A stretch of 64,000 nucleotides of DNA from Martinezella tropici (GCA_000799755.1 JUHI01000002.1:310001-374000), one strand, 5' to 3'. Numbered from the stretch's first letter, positions 52,198 through 61,559 are shown. Notes: generated by a model from the sequence alone, not told the origin. Numbers and translations are program-made.

Positions 52198-53732
52198 CAT
52201 GCCTGAATGACCGGCACGTCGGCATCGTCAAATTCGTGACCGCCGGGAATGGTTGCCAGATCGACTTTTGCGCCGCCATCCCGCAGCCGTTCGGCGAGAG
52301 GTTGAGCGTAGGGCCCGTACAAATCCTTTTCGCCCGCGACCACCAGCACATCGGCATCCGACATATCCGCTGCAGGCGGATTTTCGAGCACGGCCATGGA
52401 GCGCAACAACACTGCGCGGCGGATGAGATGCGGCTGCAACGACAGCATGGCGTTCAGAAGGTTGGCGCCGTTCGAATAGCCGATATAGACGATGCGGTCC
52501 GGATCGAGGCCATAGGCATGGACCGCGCCATCGATGAAGGCGGCGAAGGCTTCGGCTTCGCTGGCGATATCGGCCTGATCGAAGGTCATCGGTCCGTTGC
52601 GGCGGAACCAGCGCGGCGCACCTTCTTCGAGCGCGCGGCCTCGAACCGTCAGCAGTGTCGCGTCGGCATCGATCTTGTGGCCGAGCGGCAGCATCGTCGT
52701 TTCGTTGGCGCCGGAGCCATGCAGCAGAACGAAGACATTGCCGTTCGCTTGCTCCGGCGTGAAGAAGCGATGGATGAAGGGCAGGTCGCGATAGATGAAG
52801 CGTGGTTCGCCGGGCATGGAGAATTGCGGCAGGATCACGTTCAGTTCCGCCAAAAGCCTCGGACTGTCGCCGGGTGCAAAGAGGCGCGTGCCAAGCGTTG
52901 CCTCGTCCTCGTCGATCAACATGCCGGGTGCATCCGTCGCAAGTTCGAGCAGGATCTGGCCGGGTTCGCGGACGTAGAGCGAGCGGAAATATTTGCGGTC
53001 ATGCATCGCCGTCGGCCCGGAATTGATTGCCTGTAGCGCGGTGCGGACCGACTGCAGTTCGGCATCGTCCTTGGCGCGGAAGGCGACATGATCGACCGTG
53101 CCTGTGCCCGGCGCGCTTGCCCAGAAGCCGCGCGCATCGCGGATGTCAAGGATATCGCCAGTCTCCGAGACGAGCCGATTGATCGCTCCGCTGGTGGCGA
53201 GCGGCCGGTAGCCGAAGTGATCGTTGAGGATCGCCTGCGTTTCCTCGGGCGTTTCGGTGAACAGCGTCGCGCCGCGGATGCGGGCAATGGCGTGCTCCTG
53301 TGGAATGGTATCGCTCGTCCACGGGGCCGTTGCGCGCAGAGTCGTGGTTCCCACGAGCTTGACGATGACGCCGTCCGGGTCCTTCAGCCGTAAAACCGGC
53401 TCACCGAACTCCTCGGACGGCCCTTCCGGCTTGAGGCCGGCGCTTAAGGCGCGCGTCAGCCAAAAGCCGATGCTTGCGGGATCGATGGCGAGCGAAATTT
53501 CTCCCACCTGGCCGACGCCGGCGCGGCCGGGCGAACCGTCCTCCCACACGAGAAACGTAACAAGCGAGCCGGGCGAGCCCGTGGCGTCGCCATAGATGAG
53601 ATGAAGCTGCGTGGCGTCCTCGAACCCGCCCGTGCGCTTGACGAGACGTAGACCCAGGAAACCGACGTAGAAATCGACATTCGCCTGAACCTTGCGAGTG
53701 ATCAGCGTGATGTGATGGATGCCGGCGACCAT
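52179..53732 (-). CDS. Fusion: ring-cleaving dioxygenase (VOC) + carboxylesterase
   Basis: The product has 517 residues. The N-terminal part (about 1-310) has two vicinal-oxygen-chelate units: MVAGIHHITLITRKVQANVD with LRLVKRTGGFEDATQLHLIY, and IRGATLFTETPEETQAILND with GTVDHVAFRAKDDAEL, like MhqO/MhqA. The C-terminal part (about 320-517) is an MhqD-like esterase: VFVLLHGSGANETTMLPLG, VYIGYSNGANLLNAMLSLQP (nucleophile near residue 420) and TIPGGHEF. In Bacillus these are separate genes for quinone/hydroquinone detoxification; the single-frame fusion is unusual. Confidence 0.88.
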   Translation of the reverse strand: MVAGIHHITLITRKVQANVDFYVGFLGLRLVKRTGGFEDATQLHLIYGDATGSPGSLVTFLVWEDGSPGRAGVGQVGEISLAIDPASIGFWLTRALSAGLKPEGPSEEFGEPVLRLKDPDGVIVKLVGTTTLRATAPWTSDTIPQEHAIARIRGATLFTETPEETQAILNDHFGYRPLATSGAINRLVSETGDILDIRDARGFWASAPGTGTVDHVAFRAKDDAELQSVRTALQAINSGPTAMHDRKYFRSLYVREPGQILLELATDAPGMLIDEDEATLGTRLFAPGDSPRLLAELNVILPQFSMPGEPRFIYRDLPFIHRFFTPEQANGNVFVLLHGSGANETTMLPLGHKIDADATLLTVRGRALEEGAPRWFRRNGPMTFDQADIASEAEAFAAFIDGAVHAYGLDPDRIVYIGYSNGANLLNAMLSLQPHLIRRAVLLRSMAVLENPPAADMSDADVLVVAGEKDLYGPYAQPLAERLRDGGAKVDLATIPGGHEFDDADVPVIQAWLKRSP

Positions 53733-53852
53733 GGGATGCTCCAGACTGTTACTTCGTTCTGATCGCTATTTAGGTCATGGGCATTGTTCAACGCAATGCG
53801 CCGTCCGTGAAGGCAGTGTTCACCAAAAGCGTAACGTCATTTGTTGCATGCT

Positions 53853-54104
53853 CTATTCATCTGATCCGGTTTCACCCGTTCCGGATGTCTTGGGAGCTTT
53901 TCGCTTGGATTTTGTTTTTGGTTCCGGCTCTGGCTGCGACGCTTCTCTCTCGAGACGAAGCTCGCGCAGGCGGGTGGTTTTCCGCTCGCGGATGGCCTGC
54001 TCGCTGGCGAGAATTTCCTTGACCGTGGAATCGAATTGGCTGGCCTTGGCCGACGGCGCCTGCCTCTTGGAACCAAACAGGCTGTCTTTGTTCGCTGGCG
54101 TCAT
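53853..54104 (-). CDS. Small charged hypothetical protein
   Basis: The product has 83 residues, preceded by a very strong Shine-Dalgarno GGAGGCCTAA. It starts MTPANKDSLFGSKRQAPSAK, has a basic helix EILASEQAIRERKTTRLREL and ends in a Pro/Glu/Lys low-complexity tail. No family recognised. The ribosome site and codon pattern support a real gene. Confidence 0.6.
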   Translation of the reverse strand: MTPANKDSLFGSKRQAPSAKASQFDSTVKEILASEQAIRERKTTRLRELRLEREASQPEPEPKTKSKRKAPKTSGTGETGSDE

Positions 54105-54533
54105 TTAGGCCTCCATGGGCTGACAACGGTGTCGGTTGTAACTAGCCTAAGCTGATCGACCGCCCTTGCAAGGCATTAATCACGGCCTGTCGTGGAAGAG
54201 CTCGGAAAATGCGATAGAATTCCGAGATTGCATGCAGAAGTAGCGGGGACAACGGCAAAAGGCTGCTGTTGAGATTCAGCCATAAACTGTGCCACAAACG
54301 ATGCCACCCATGAGATTTTCCGGCGAACTACCGAACGTTTTTGATATTTTAGCTGCTTCTACTTGTGGATGATGCGCCTATCGGATAGAAATATCCTATC
54401 GATATTTGTGACTGAGCTTTGCCTCGACGCACTCTGCGCGACACCGACGAACTTCCCTCCCAAAATCGGTCTACTTCCGTCCAGGCGCAGTCTGGATCGG
54501 GATCTCTGTATGAGTGATTGAAAGGTCATCGTT
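54105..54533. other. Gap upstream of cold-shock gene
   Basis: No gene is seen. A small hairpin GGATA-GAAA-TATCC (54383-54396) lies about 140 bases before the csp ATG, in a less GC-rich stretch. A long structured 5' leader, as in other csp genes, is likely. Confidence 0.45.
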
Positions 54534-54743
54534 ATGAGCACAGGTACTGTAAAGTGGTTCAATGCAGCCAAGGGTTTTGGCTTTATTCAGCCCGACGACG
54601 GCGCGACGGATGTTTTCGTGCATATTTCGGCCGTTGAGCGCGCCGGCATGAGCACGCTGCGCGACGGTCAGAAGATTTCTTACGAGCTGGTCAAAGACAA
54701 GCGTTCGGGCAAGATGTCGGCTGATCAGCTGGAAGCCATGTAA
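54534..54743 (+). CDS. Cold-shock protein (CspA family)
   Basis: The 69-residue product is a typical single cold-shock domain. RNP1 is [13 protein letters not shown] and RNP2 is [12 protein letters not shown]. The opening [17 protein letters not shown] is characteristic. It binds single-stranded RNA and acts as an RNA chaperone. It has its own promoter region and a terminator. Confidence 0.95.
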   Translation: MSTGTVKWFNAAKGFGFIQPDDGATDVFVHISAVERAGMSTLRDGQKISYELVKDKRSGKMSADQLEAM

Positions 54744-54806
54744 GCCATTTGTTTCCGATCTTCGACCACGGGTGTACTGGCAAAGATCGTTGAGACAATA
54801 AGGAAG

Positions 54807-54833
54807 AGGTCGGGTTAGCCCGGCCTTTTTTGT
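54807..54833 (+). terminator. Intrinsic terminator after cold-shock gene
   Basis: AGGTCGGG (54807-54814) pairs with CCCGGCCT (54819-54826) with one wobble, loop TTAG, followed by TTTTTTG. Confidence 0.88.
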
Positions 54834-54921
54834 TTGCGCCTATGCCTGCCGGGCCAGAGCTCTTCATAGCATCGGAGCGCGGGTGTCCGGCGCCACCCTT
54901 ATCCAGGGCAGTCTAGCCCGG

Positions 54922-56376
54922 TCAATGTTCGCCCAGCCCATCCTTTGACGACTTGAGGCGATGGCCGCTGAGTTCCGAGCCAGCTGTGCGCGAGAATCGG
55001 GCGTTCCAGATCACCGCGAGAAGCGCAATCGCCGTCACGACGATGAAAGCGACGGAGAAATCGATCATCTGGGCTTTCGCAGCGCCGCGGAATTGCATCG
55101 AGCCGTGTAGAGCAAGGGCAGCGACGCAGATGCCGAGGGAAAGCATCAGCTGCTGGAAGGTCGAATAGAAGCTGGTCGCGGTACTCATCTGGTCGCGCTC
55201 GATCTCGTCATAGGCAATCGTGTTGTAGGCCGAGAACTGGAACGACATGAAGAAGCCGCAGAAGAACAGGATCACGAAGATGACGGGCAGCGGCCAGTCA
55301 GGCCTGAAGATGGCGCACATGCCATAGCCAAGCGTGCCGATCAGGCCGAAAATGATGAGCGCGGTGCGGAAGCCGAGCGTGCGCAGGATGCGCACCTGCA
55401 ACGGCTTCATCGCCATCGAGCCGACCGCTGTCGCAATGGCGATTTGGCCGGCGGCGGCGGCCGAAAGGCCGAAGCCGAGCTGCAGCATCAGCGGAATTAG
55501 AAAGGGATGGGCGCCCTGGCTGATGCGCGTCAGCGAACCGGCGATAACAGAGGTGCGGAAGGTCGGCACCTTCATCAAAGAGAAATCCATGATCGGCGAG
55601 GGATGCTTGCGGGCATGGCGCAGATAGGCGATGCCGAAGAGCAGGCCGATGGAGATCAGGAAGATGGCGAGATAGCCTTCGCCCTCGCGGCTCGACATTT
55701 CGAAGCCGAAGAGCAGTGATCCCAGTGAAATGCCCGAGAGGATGAAGCCCGAGAGGTCGAAACGGCCGGTGCGCGGGCCTTTCACTTCCTCGATGAACAT
55801 CGACACGAGGATGAAGCCGATGATGCCGATCGGCACGTTGATGTAGAAGATCCAGCGCCAGTCGAGGTAGGTGACGAACATGCCGCCGACCGGCGGGCCG
55901 AGGATCGGGCCGACGAGCGCCGGGATCAGCAGCCAGGACATGGCATTGACCATGTCCTTGCGGGCGACGCTGCGCATCAGCACCAGACGGCCCACAGGCA
56001 GCATCATGGCGCCGCCGAGGCCCTGCAGCAATCGCGCGATCACGAGGAAGAACAGGTTTGGCGCCTGCGCGCAGAGAAGCGAGCCGACGACGAAGACCGC
56101 GATGGCGGAGCGGAAGACGGTGCGCGACCCAAAGCGATCGGCAATGGCGCCGCTGGCGGGAATGAAGATAGCGAGGCTGAGGAGGTAGGATGTCAGCGAG
56201 ATACTCATGGCCGGCGCGCTGACGCCGAAGTCTCTTGCCATGGTCGGAAGAGCTGTTGCGAGCACAGTCGCGTCGAGCTGTTCCATGAACATCGCGCTTG
56301 CCACAATAAGCGCTACTACACGAAAATTCGGTGCGGCCCGCCTGACGTGGGCGGCCTGGAATATCTGGTCCGACAT
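54922..56376 (-). CDS. MFS drug-efflux transporter, DHA2 family
   Basis: The product has 484 residues from MSDQIFQAAHVRRAAP; the open frame extends 17 codons upstream. About 14 transmembrane segments are suggested. The DHA2 signature is AMFMEQLDATVLATALPTMA in helix 1, and the motif A/C regions include GAIADRFGSRTVFRSAIAVF and LLIPALVGPILGPPVGGMF. EmrB/QacA-like exporters use the proton gradient to expel drugs or metabolites. The substrate is unknown. Confidence 0.9.
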   Translation of the reverse strand: MSDQIFQAAHVRRAAPNFRVVALIVASAMFMEQLDATVLATALPTMARDFGVSAPAMSISLTSYLLSLAIFIPASGAIADRFGSRTVFRSAIAVFVVGSLLCAQAPNLFFLVIARLLQGLGGAMMLPVGRLVLMRSVARKDMVNAMSWLLIPALVGPILGPPVGGMFVTYLDWRWIFYINVPIGIIGFILVSMFIEEVKGPRTGRFDLSGFILSGISLGSLLFGFEMSSREGEGYLAIFLISIGLLFGIAYLRHARKHPSPIMDFSLMKVPTFRTSVIAGSLTRISQGAHPFLIPLMLQLGFGLSAAAAGQIAIATAVGSMAMKPLQVRILRTLGFRTALIIFGLIGTLGYGMCAIFRPDWPLPVIFVILFFCGFFMSFQFSAYNTIAYDEIERDQMSTATSFYSTFQQLMLSLGICVAALALHGSMQFRGAAKAQMIDFSVAFIVVTAIALLAVIWNARFSRTAGSELSGHRLKSSKDGLGEH

Positions 56377-56734
56377 TGTCGGGGATCGCTCTCGATGGTG
56401 CGGAGGGGTCCTAAGACAGAACCGCAAGTCTGGTCACGGCCGCGAAGGCCTGTTTGAACGGCGGTTTGTATACTCCCGCATCGCCGCAATTTCCATATCA
56501 GAAATCGCAAATTTGATTGATGGGATGAAAAAAATGACGCACATGCAGGGGCAAACGGCATCAAATGAACGTGAGGTGAATGAATAGGCGCGATATCGCG
56601 CTGAAATGCTCACGCTTGGTTTTTTCGCGTAAGATAATGTGCTCGTTTTTGGTAGGTGCCGCGGACGAAAAAGACCGGTGGCGATTGATGGTGGCACCGG
56701 TCCGAGTTGTCGTTTTCAGCAGGCTCCGAGGTGA
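56377..56734. other. Gap between MFS gene and gamma-glutamyltransferase gene
   Basis: No gene is seen. It holds the MFS promoter region and, at its right end, a minus-strand terminator. Open frames on both strands lack family likeness. Confidence 0.5.
56666..56702 (-). terminator. Intrinsic terminator after gamma-glutamyltransferase gene (minus strand)
   Basis: On the minus strand GACCGGTG (plus 56695-56702) pairs with CACCGGTC (plus 56673-56680), followed by TTTTTCG. It lies 33 bases past the stop of the ggt gene. Confidence 0.8.
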
Positions 56735-58477
56735 TCAGTAACCTTCGGCAAGTCCCGAGCCGGCGCGGCTGTCTATGGCGCCGTTGTAGCGGGCACCGCC
56801 GCCCTTGGCGATGTCGCTGAGGCTCTTGCCGCCAACGAGGATGCCGGCGGCCTGACCCCAGATCGGCCAGTCGTTGTCAACCTGAACCGTGTAGCCCATA
56901 CCGGTCAAAAGCTTGATCGTATCGGGCGAGAGCGCACGCGGCTCCATGTAGACCTTATCCGGCAGCCATTGATGATGGATGCGCGGCGCGTCGATCGCTT
57001 CCTGGATGTTCATGCCGAAGTCGATGACGTTGATGATCGCTTCAAGCGTGATGGTGATGATGCGCGAACCGCCGGGGCTACCGATCACCATGAAGGGCTT
57101 GCCGTCCTTGGCGATGATCGTCGGGCTCATGGATGAGAGCGGCGTCTTCTTCGGCTGGATGGCATTGGCTTCGCCCTGCACCAGGCCGTAGAGGTTGGGC
57201 ACGCCCGGCTTGGAGGTGAAGTCGTCCATCTCGTTGTTCAGGAGGATGCCGGTGCCCGGCGCGACGACGCCGGCGCCGAAACCACCGTTCAGCGTGTAGG
57301 TGACGGCAACGGCATTGCCGTCATTGTCGATGATCGAATAATGCGTGGTCTCGTGGCTTTCACCGAGGCCCTTCGGCATCAGATCCTTTGAAACGCCGGC
57401 CTTGTAGGGCGAAATGCTGTCGCGAATCTTCTGGGCATAGGCCTTGTCCAGCAGCTTGCTGATGGGATTGTTGACGAAATCCGGATCGCCAAGCGCCGAG
57501 TTGCGGTCGACATAGGCGTAGCGCATGGCTTCAACCATGTAATGCACCGTGTCGGCGGAGGCGTAGCCGGTATAGGAGAGCGGATAGCCCTCCAGCACGT
57601 TGAGGATTTCGCAGATGATGACGCCGCCGGAGGAGGGAGGCGGCGAGGAAATGATCTCGTAGCCGCGATAATTGCATTTCACGGGATCGAGTTCGCGAAC
57701 CTTGTACTGTTCGAAATCCTGGTTGGCGAGAATGCCGCCCTTGTCCTGACTTGCCTTGACGATGGCATTGGCGACCGGTCCCTTGTAGAAACCGTCAGGC
57801 CCTTGATCCGAGATGCCGGAGAGAGCGTTGGCGAGGTCCGGCTGGGTCAGCTTGTCACCCGTCGCGAAGGGCTTGCCGTCCGCCTTGGTGAAGATCGCGG
57901 CGGTAGCCGGATCACGCGAAAGCCATGCCTTGTTCTCGTTCAGCTCGGCGGCATCGGCCTGGTTCAGCGTGAATCCTTCCTTGGCATAGCGAATGGCCGG
58001 CGCCATCAGATCCTGACGGGATTTCGTGCCATATTTCTCGCGGGCCGTCTCGAAGCCCATGACCGAGCCGGGAACACCGACCGCGAGATAGCCATCGGTG
58101 CTCGCGCCTTTGACGATATTGCCCTTGTCGTCGAGGTACATGTCCTTTTTGGCGGCCAGCGGTGCGCGCTCACGAAAATCGAGGAAATCCGTCTTGCCGT
58201 CACGCATGCGGATGGTCATGAAGCCGCCGCCGCCGATATTGCCGGCCGTGGGATAAACGACGGCAAGCGCATAGCCGACCGCAACGGCGGCATCGACGGC
58301 ATTGCCGCCATTCTTCAGCACGTCGACGCCGACATCGGTGGCGAGATGCTGTGCCGTTACCACCATGCCATGTTCAGCCTCGACGGGTGGCGGTGCGGCG
58401 GCGCGGGCGGTGACGGAAAAGAGAGCAAATGTGACAAGGGTTACCGACGAAATCGCCCGCTGGCGGAATTGGCGCAT
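56735..58477 (-). CDS. ggt: Gamma-glutamyltransferase
   Basis: The product has 580 residues from MRQFRQRAISSVTLVTFALF, a signal peptide ending near residue 27 (TARAA). The self-cleavage site is in GESHETTHYSIIDNDGNAVA (the Thr before HYS is the new N-terminal nucleophile), near residue 377. GNIGGGGFMTIRM and GSPGGSRIITITLEAIINVI are family blocks. It cleaves gamma-glutamyl bonds of glutathione in the periplasm. The 5' extension in the open frame is not needed. Confidence 0.95.
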   Translation of the reverse strand: MRQFRQRAISSVTLVTFALFSVTARAAAPPPVEAEHGMVVTAQHLATDVGVDVLKNGGNAVDAAVAVGYALAVVYPTAGNIGGGGFMTIRMRDGKTDFLDFRERAPLAAKKDMYLDDKGNIVKGASTDGYLAVGVPGSVMGFETAREKYGTKSRQDLMAPAIRYAKEGFTLNQADAAELNENKAWLSRDPATAAIFTKADGKPFATGDKLTQPDLANALSGISDQGPDGFYKGPVANAIVKASQDKGGILANQDFEQYKVRELDPVKCNYRGYEIISSPPPSSGGVIICEILNVLEGYPLSYTGYASADTVHYMVEAMRYAYVDRNSALGDPDFVNNPISKLLDKAYAQKIRDSISPYKAGVSKDLMPKGLGESHETTHYSIIDNDGNAVAVTYTLNGGFGAGVVAPGTGILLNNEMDDFTSKPGVPNLYGLVQGEANAIQPKKTPLSSMSPTIIAKDGKPFMVIGSPGGSRIITITLEAIINVIDFGMNIQEAIDAPRIHHQWLPDKVYMEPRALSPDTIKLLTGMGYTVQVDNDWPIWGQAAGILVGGKSLSDIAKGGGARYNGAIDSRAGSGLAEGY

Positions 58478-58752
58478 GATGCGTATGCCTCCCGTTATTG
58501 TCTGATGGAAAGTCGCCCATAAATGACATGGTGTCACGCGCGAAAATGGCGATATCCGCCGTCACAAATTTTTAATGGTGCGGCCGAGCCGTAGGCCTGT
58601 GCCTTCCGCACTATGTCTTCCGTGCACTACTGCGGATAATTTCGATTTCCCCGCTGCGAAGACGCGGGCTTCGCACTTGCAATATTTATTTTATTAGGCA
58701 AGTCTATTTTAGGGTGTTGCTTGTCGAGGCGAGTATTGCGTGGAGGGTAATC

Positions 58753-58935
58753 ATGGCCGTGACGAAGCTCGAACAATGGAAGAGCGAGCGCAGGATCAAG
58801 ACTGGGCCATCCATCGTTCGCGAGAAGACACATGTCGTCGAGATCGAGTGCGATCATTGCGCTCGACACTTCTTCCGATGGACATCAACCGCAGCCGCCT
58901 ATTGGCGTTGTGACGATTGCACCGCCATCGTCTAA
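58753..58935 (+). CDS. Small hypothetical protein with CxxC pairs
   Basis: The product has 60 residues from MAVTKLEQWKSERRIK, preceded by GGAGGG. Two CxxC pairs (IECDHCARHFF and YWRCDDCTAI) suggest a zinc ribbon. No family recognised. The ribosome site and cysteine pattern argue for a real gene. Confidence 0.55.
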   Translation: MAVTKLEQWKSERRIKTGPSIVREKTHVVEIECDHCARHFFRWTSTAAAYWRCDDCTAIV

Positions 58936-58955
58936 GCCACGGCCGCTTCCAGTGA

Positions 58956-60221
58956 TTACGCGATCAGGATGGCGCGGAAGTCGTTGACGTTCGTTCCCGT
59001 CGGGCCGGGCACGAATAGATCGCCGATCGCGTCGAATGCTGTCCACGCATCATTGTTTGCCAGCATCTCGGCCGGCACCAATCCGGCCTCACGCAGCCGC
59101 GTCACCGTGCCCGCATCGGCAAAGGCACCGGCATTGTCCTCGCTGCCGTCTATACCGTCCGTGTCGGCGGCCATGGCATAAATCCCCGTGTTGCCATCGA
59201 TGTCGATCGCCAGCGACAGCAGGAATTCCGAGTTTCGTCCGCCCTTGCCCTTGCCTTTCAACGTCACCGTCGTTTCTCCGCCTGACAGTAGCACAATAGG
59301 CTTGGCGAAGGGGCGGCTGCGATGCAGCACCTCGCGGGCGATGGCGGCATGGACATGCGCGGCCTCGCGGGCTTCGCCTTCGATGGCATCGGAGAGGATG
59401 GCTGCTTCGATGCCGGCGGCGCGGACCACCTCGGCGGCGGCCTCCAGAGAGACGCCGGCCGATGCGATGAGATGGACCTCATTGCCGGCAAAGCGCGGAT
59501 CATCCGGACGCGGCGCATCCGCTTCGGCCGTCTCGATATGGGCGAGAACGGCTGTCGGCAACTCGATGCGATAGAGGCGGATAAGATCGAGCGCCTCGGT
59601 GCGGGTGCCGGCACCGGGCACGGTCGGGCCGGATGCGACCAGAGCCGGATCGTCGCCGGGGATATCCGAAACGACGAGAGAGACGACCTTGGCGGGATGG
59701 GCCGCGGCGGCCAACCGGCCTCCCTTGATGGTCGACAGATGTTTGCGAATGACATTCATCGCGGAGATTGGCGCGCCGGAGGCGAGCAGCGCCTTGTTGA
59801 CCGCGATCTCGTCCGCGAGGCTCAACGTACCGGCTGGCGAGGGCAGCAGCGCCGAGCCACCGCCTGATATCAGGGCGATCACCAGATCGTCCTCAGTGAG
59901 ACCTTCCACAAGCTTCAGCAGGCGCTTCGAGGCGGCGAGTCCGGCTTCGTCCGGCACAGGATGGGCTGCTTCGATGATCTCGATCTTATGGCAAGGGGCG
60001 GAGAAGCCGTATCGCGTCACCACCAATCCTTCCAGCTGGCCATCCCAGCATTGTTCCAACGCCGCAGCCATCTGGGCCGACCCCTTGCCGGCGCCGATGA
60101 CAATCGTCCGGCCCTTCGGCTTTGCAGGCAGATGCGCGCGGATGCCGATCAAAGGATCGGCGGCGCGAACGGCGGCATCGAATAAGGAAGTGAGAAAGGC
60201 GCGGGGATCGGAAACGGTCAT
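58956..60221 (-). CDS. Glycerate 2-kinase (MOFRL family)
   Basis: The product has 421 residues from MTVSDPRAFLTSLFDAA; the open frame continues upstream. The family blocks are IVIGAGKGSAQMAAALEQ, ALISGGGSALLPSPAGTLSL, SDIPGDDPALVASGPT and a C-terminal MOFRL part, KPIVLLSGGETTVTLKGKGK with AMAADTDGIDGSEDNAGAF. It phosphorylates D-glycerate to 2-phosphoglycerate in glyoxylate or tartrate metabolism. It stands alone. A RIME-like repeat lies just upstream of its start. Confidence 0.92.
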   Translation of the reverse strand: MTVSDPRAFLTSLFDAAVRAADPLIGIRAHLPAKPKGRTIVIGAGKGSAQMAAALEQCWDGQLEGLVVTRYGFSAPCHKIEIIEAAHPVPDEAGLAASKRLLKLVEGLTEDDLVIALISGGGSALLPSPAGTLSLADEIAVNKALLASGAPISAMNVIRKHLSTIKGGRLAAAAHPAKVVSLVVSDIPGDDPALVASGPTVPGAGTRTEALDLIRLYRIELPTAVLAHIETAEADAPRPDDPRFAGNEVHLIASAGVSLEAAAEVVRAAGIEAAILSDAIEGEAREAAHVHAAIAREVLHRSRPFAKPIVLLSGGETTVTLKGKGKGGRNSEFLLSLAIDIDGNTGIYAMAADTDGIDGSEDNAGAFADAGTVTRLREAGLVPAEMLANNDAWTAFDAIGDLFVPGPTGTNVNDFRAILIA

Positions 60222-60240
60222 GTCGAACTGCCTGTCTGCT

Positions 60241-60300
60241 AGAGCGTTTGTACGCAATTCCGGACGGAAAACCGCCACGCACTTTTCCTGGAATTGCTCT
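60241..60300 (+). repeat. RIME-like palindromic repeat, copy B
   Basis: AGAGCGTTTGTACGCAATTC, then CGGACGGAAAACCGCCACGCACTTTTCCTGGAATTGCTCT. The ends are inverted (AGAGC/GCTCT, GCAATTCC/GGAATTGC). It is the best-preserved copy and lies between the glycerate kinase and OsmC genes. Confidence 0.75.
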
Positions 60301-60431
60301 AAGAGCCTGTAACCATTTGGTGGCTTAACTGGCTCGAGGACGCAAGGGGCGGGAACTGCAATTGTGTCCTGTGCCAGGAATCCCTATGTAGAAGGAAAAG
60401 GTTTCACGCTTTTATTTCAAGGATTTTCGAC

Positions 60432-60860
60432 ATGGCCGAACTGAAAGTGAAGACGAGGCAGACGGGCGCCACCGCTACGGTTGGCCGCACGGGATTTCCG
60501 CACGTAACCTCGGTGACGGGCGGCGAGATCGATATCGTCACCTCGCCGTCGCAGCCCGGTTTCAACCCGCTCGACCTGCTCTATTCGTCGCTGTCCGCCT
60601 GCCTGGTCCTAAGCGCCCGCATGGCGGCAAGCAGCCTCGGCGTGCTCGACAAGCTCACCGAAGTGACCGCCGTCGTGACGGGCGAAAAGGCCACCGAAGG
60701 CCTTTCCCGCGTCGAGAAATTCAACATCGCCTTCACCATCAAGGGCGATTTCAGCGATGAAATCCGCAATGCTATCGCGCATGCCGCCGAGGATGAGATC
60801 TGCACTGTCAGCAACACGATCCGCGGCAATCCGCAGTTTTCGACGGTGATTTCGGGGTGA
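60432..60860 (+). CDS. OsmC family peroxiredoxin-like protein
   Basis: The product has 142 residues. The OsmC pattern is present: FNPLDLLYSSLSACLVLSAR with one redox cysteine, and AAEDEICTVSNTIRGNPQFS with the second. These two cysteines reduce organic hydroperoxides in the family. It stands alone, with a repeat element directly after it. Confidence 0.9.
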   Translation: MAELKVKTRQTGATATVGRTGFPHVTSVTGGEIDIVTSPSQPGFNPLDLLYSSLSACLVLSARMAASSLGVLDKLTEVTAVVTGEKATEGLSRVEKFNIAFTIKGDFSDEIRNAIAHAAEDEICTVSNTIRGNPQFSTVISG

Positions 60861-60876
60861 GTTTGGGTTCGGAATA

Positions 60877-61012
60877 GCCCCTCATCCGTCCTTTCGCAGT
60901 TGCGCTTCGCTTAACAGCTCAAGTCCACCTTCTCCCCGCACGCGGGGCGAAGGGACTTGGTGTTATCGCTCCCTCTCCCCGTCAAAACGGGGAGAGGGCT
61001 GGGGTGAGGGGC
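60877..61012. repeat. Nested palindromic intergenic element after osmC
   Basis: The outer ends GCCCCTCATCC (60877-60887) and GGGTGAGGGGC (61002-61012) are inverted. Two internal palindromes lie inside: CTTCTCCCCGCACGCGGGGCGAAG and CCTCTCCCCGTCAAAACGGGGAGAGG. It fills almost the whole gap between convergent genes and resembles the common rhizobial REP-like elements. Confidence 0.7.
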
Positions 61013-61016
61013 CATT

Positions 61017-61559
61017 CTACTTCGAGGGAAACTCGAACCCTTGGAGATAAGGCCCCAGCTCCGGATCGATATCCACCTTCACGGCATTGTTGTAGATCGC
61101 AGTCGCGATCATGATGCCGGCGAAAGCCACGAGATTGGCAAGCGCCGGCTCGTCGTAGCGCGCCTTCAGCCGCGTCCAGACTTCCTCGGGAATGGCGTTG
61201 GAATCCCTGACGATCGCCTTGCCGAATTCGACTAGCAGAGCTTCGTCCTCAGTCGGTACGATCGTTTCCGGCGTCAGCCCCGCATTGATCAGTGCCCGCC
61301 GGAAGAAGCCGACCGGGATGATCGAGCGGCATTCGATTGCAATCGCTTGGCACAGTAGCCAGACGGCGCGATCGTCGAGCGCCGGGCGCAGCTCTTCGCG
61401 CAAGGGAAACCACTCCGCATAGATACGATGCGCCACCGGCGAATGCAGCAATGTCCGCTTCATGTTGGTCATGCGGCCGCGCAGCTGTACTTCACGGTCA
61501 TGTTCGGCGCGCACGGCTTCGGAAGCGGTTTCATAGTCGATTGGTGTGATATGGCTCAT
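61017..61559 (-). CDS. Carboxymuconolactone decarboxylase-like protein, no CxxC
   Basis: The product has 180 residues. The fold blocks resemble the CMD/AhpD family: LLHSPVAHRIYAEWFPLREE, LLCQAIAIECRSIIPVGFFR and EPALANLVAFAGIMIATAIY. The CxxC redox motif is missing, so it is not an AhpD-type reductase. It follows the monooxygenase gene by 25 bases and probably acts with it. The substrate is unknown. Confidence 0.75.
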   Translation of the reverse strand: MSHITPIDYETASEAVRAEHDREVQLRGRMTNMKRTLLHSPVAHRIYAEWFPLREELRPALDDRAVWLLCQAIAIECRSIIPVGFFRRALINAGLTPETIVPTEDEALLVEFGKAIVRDSNAIPEEVWTRLKARYDEPALANLVAFAGIMIATAIYNNAVKVDIDPELGPYLQGFEFPSK

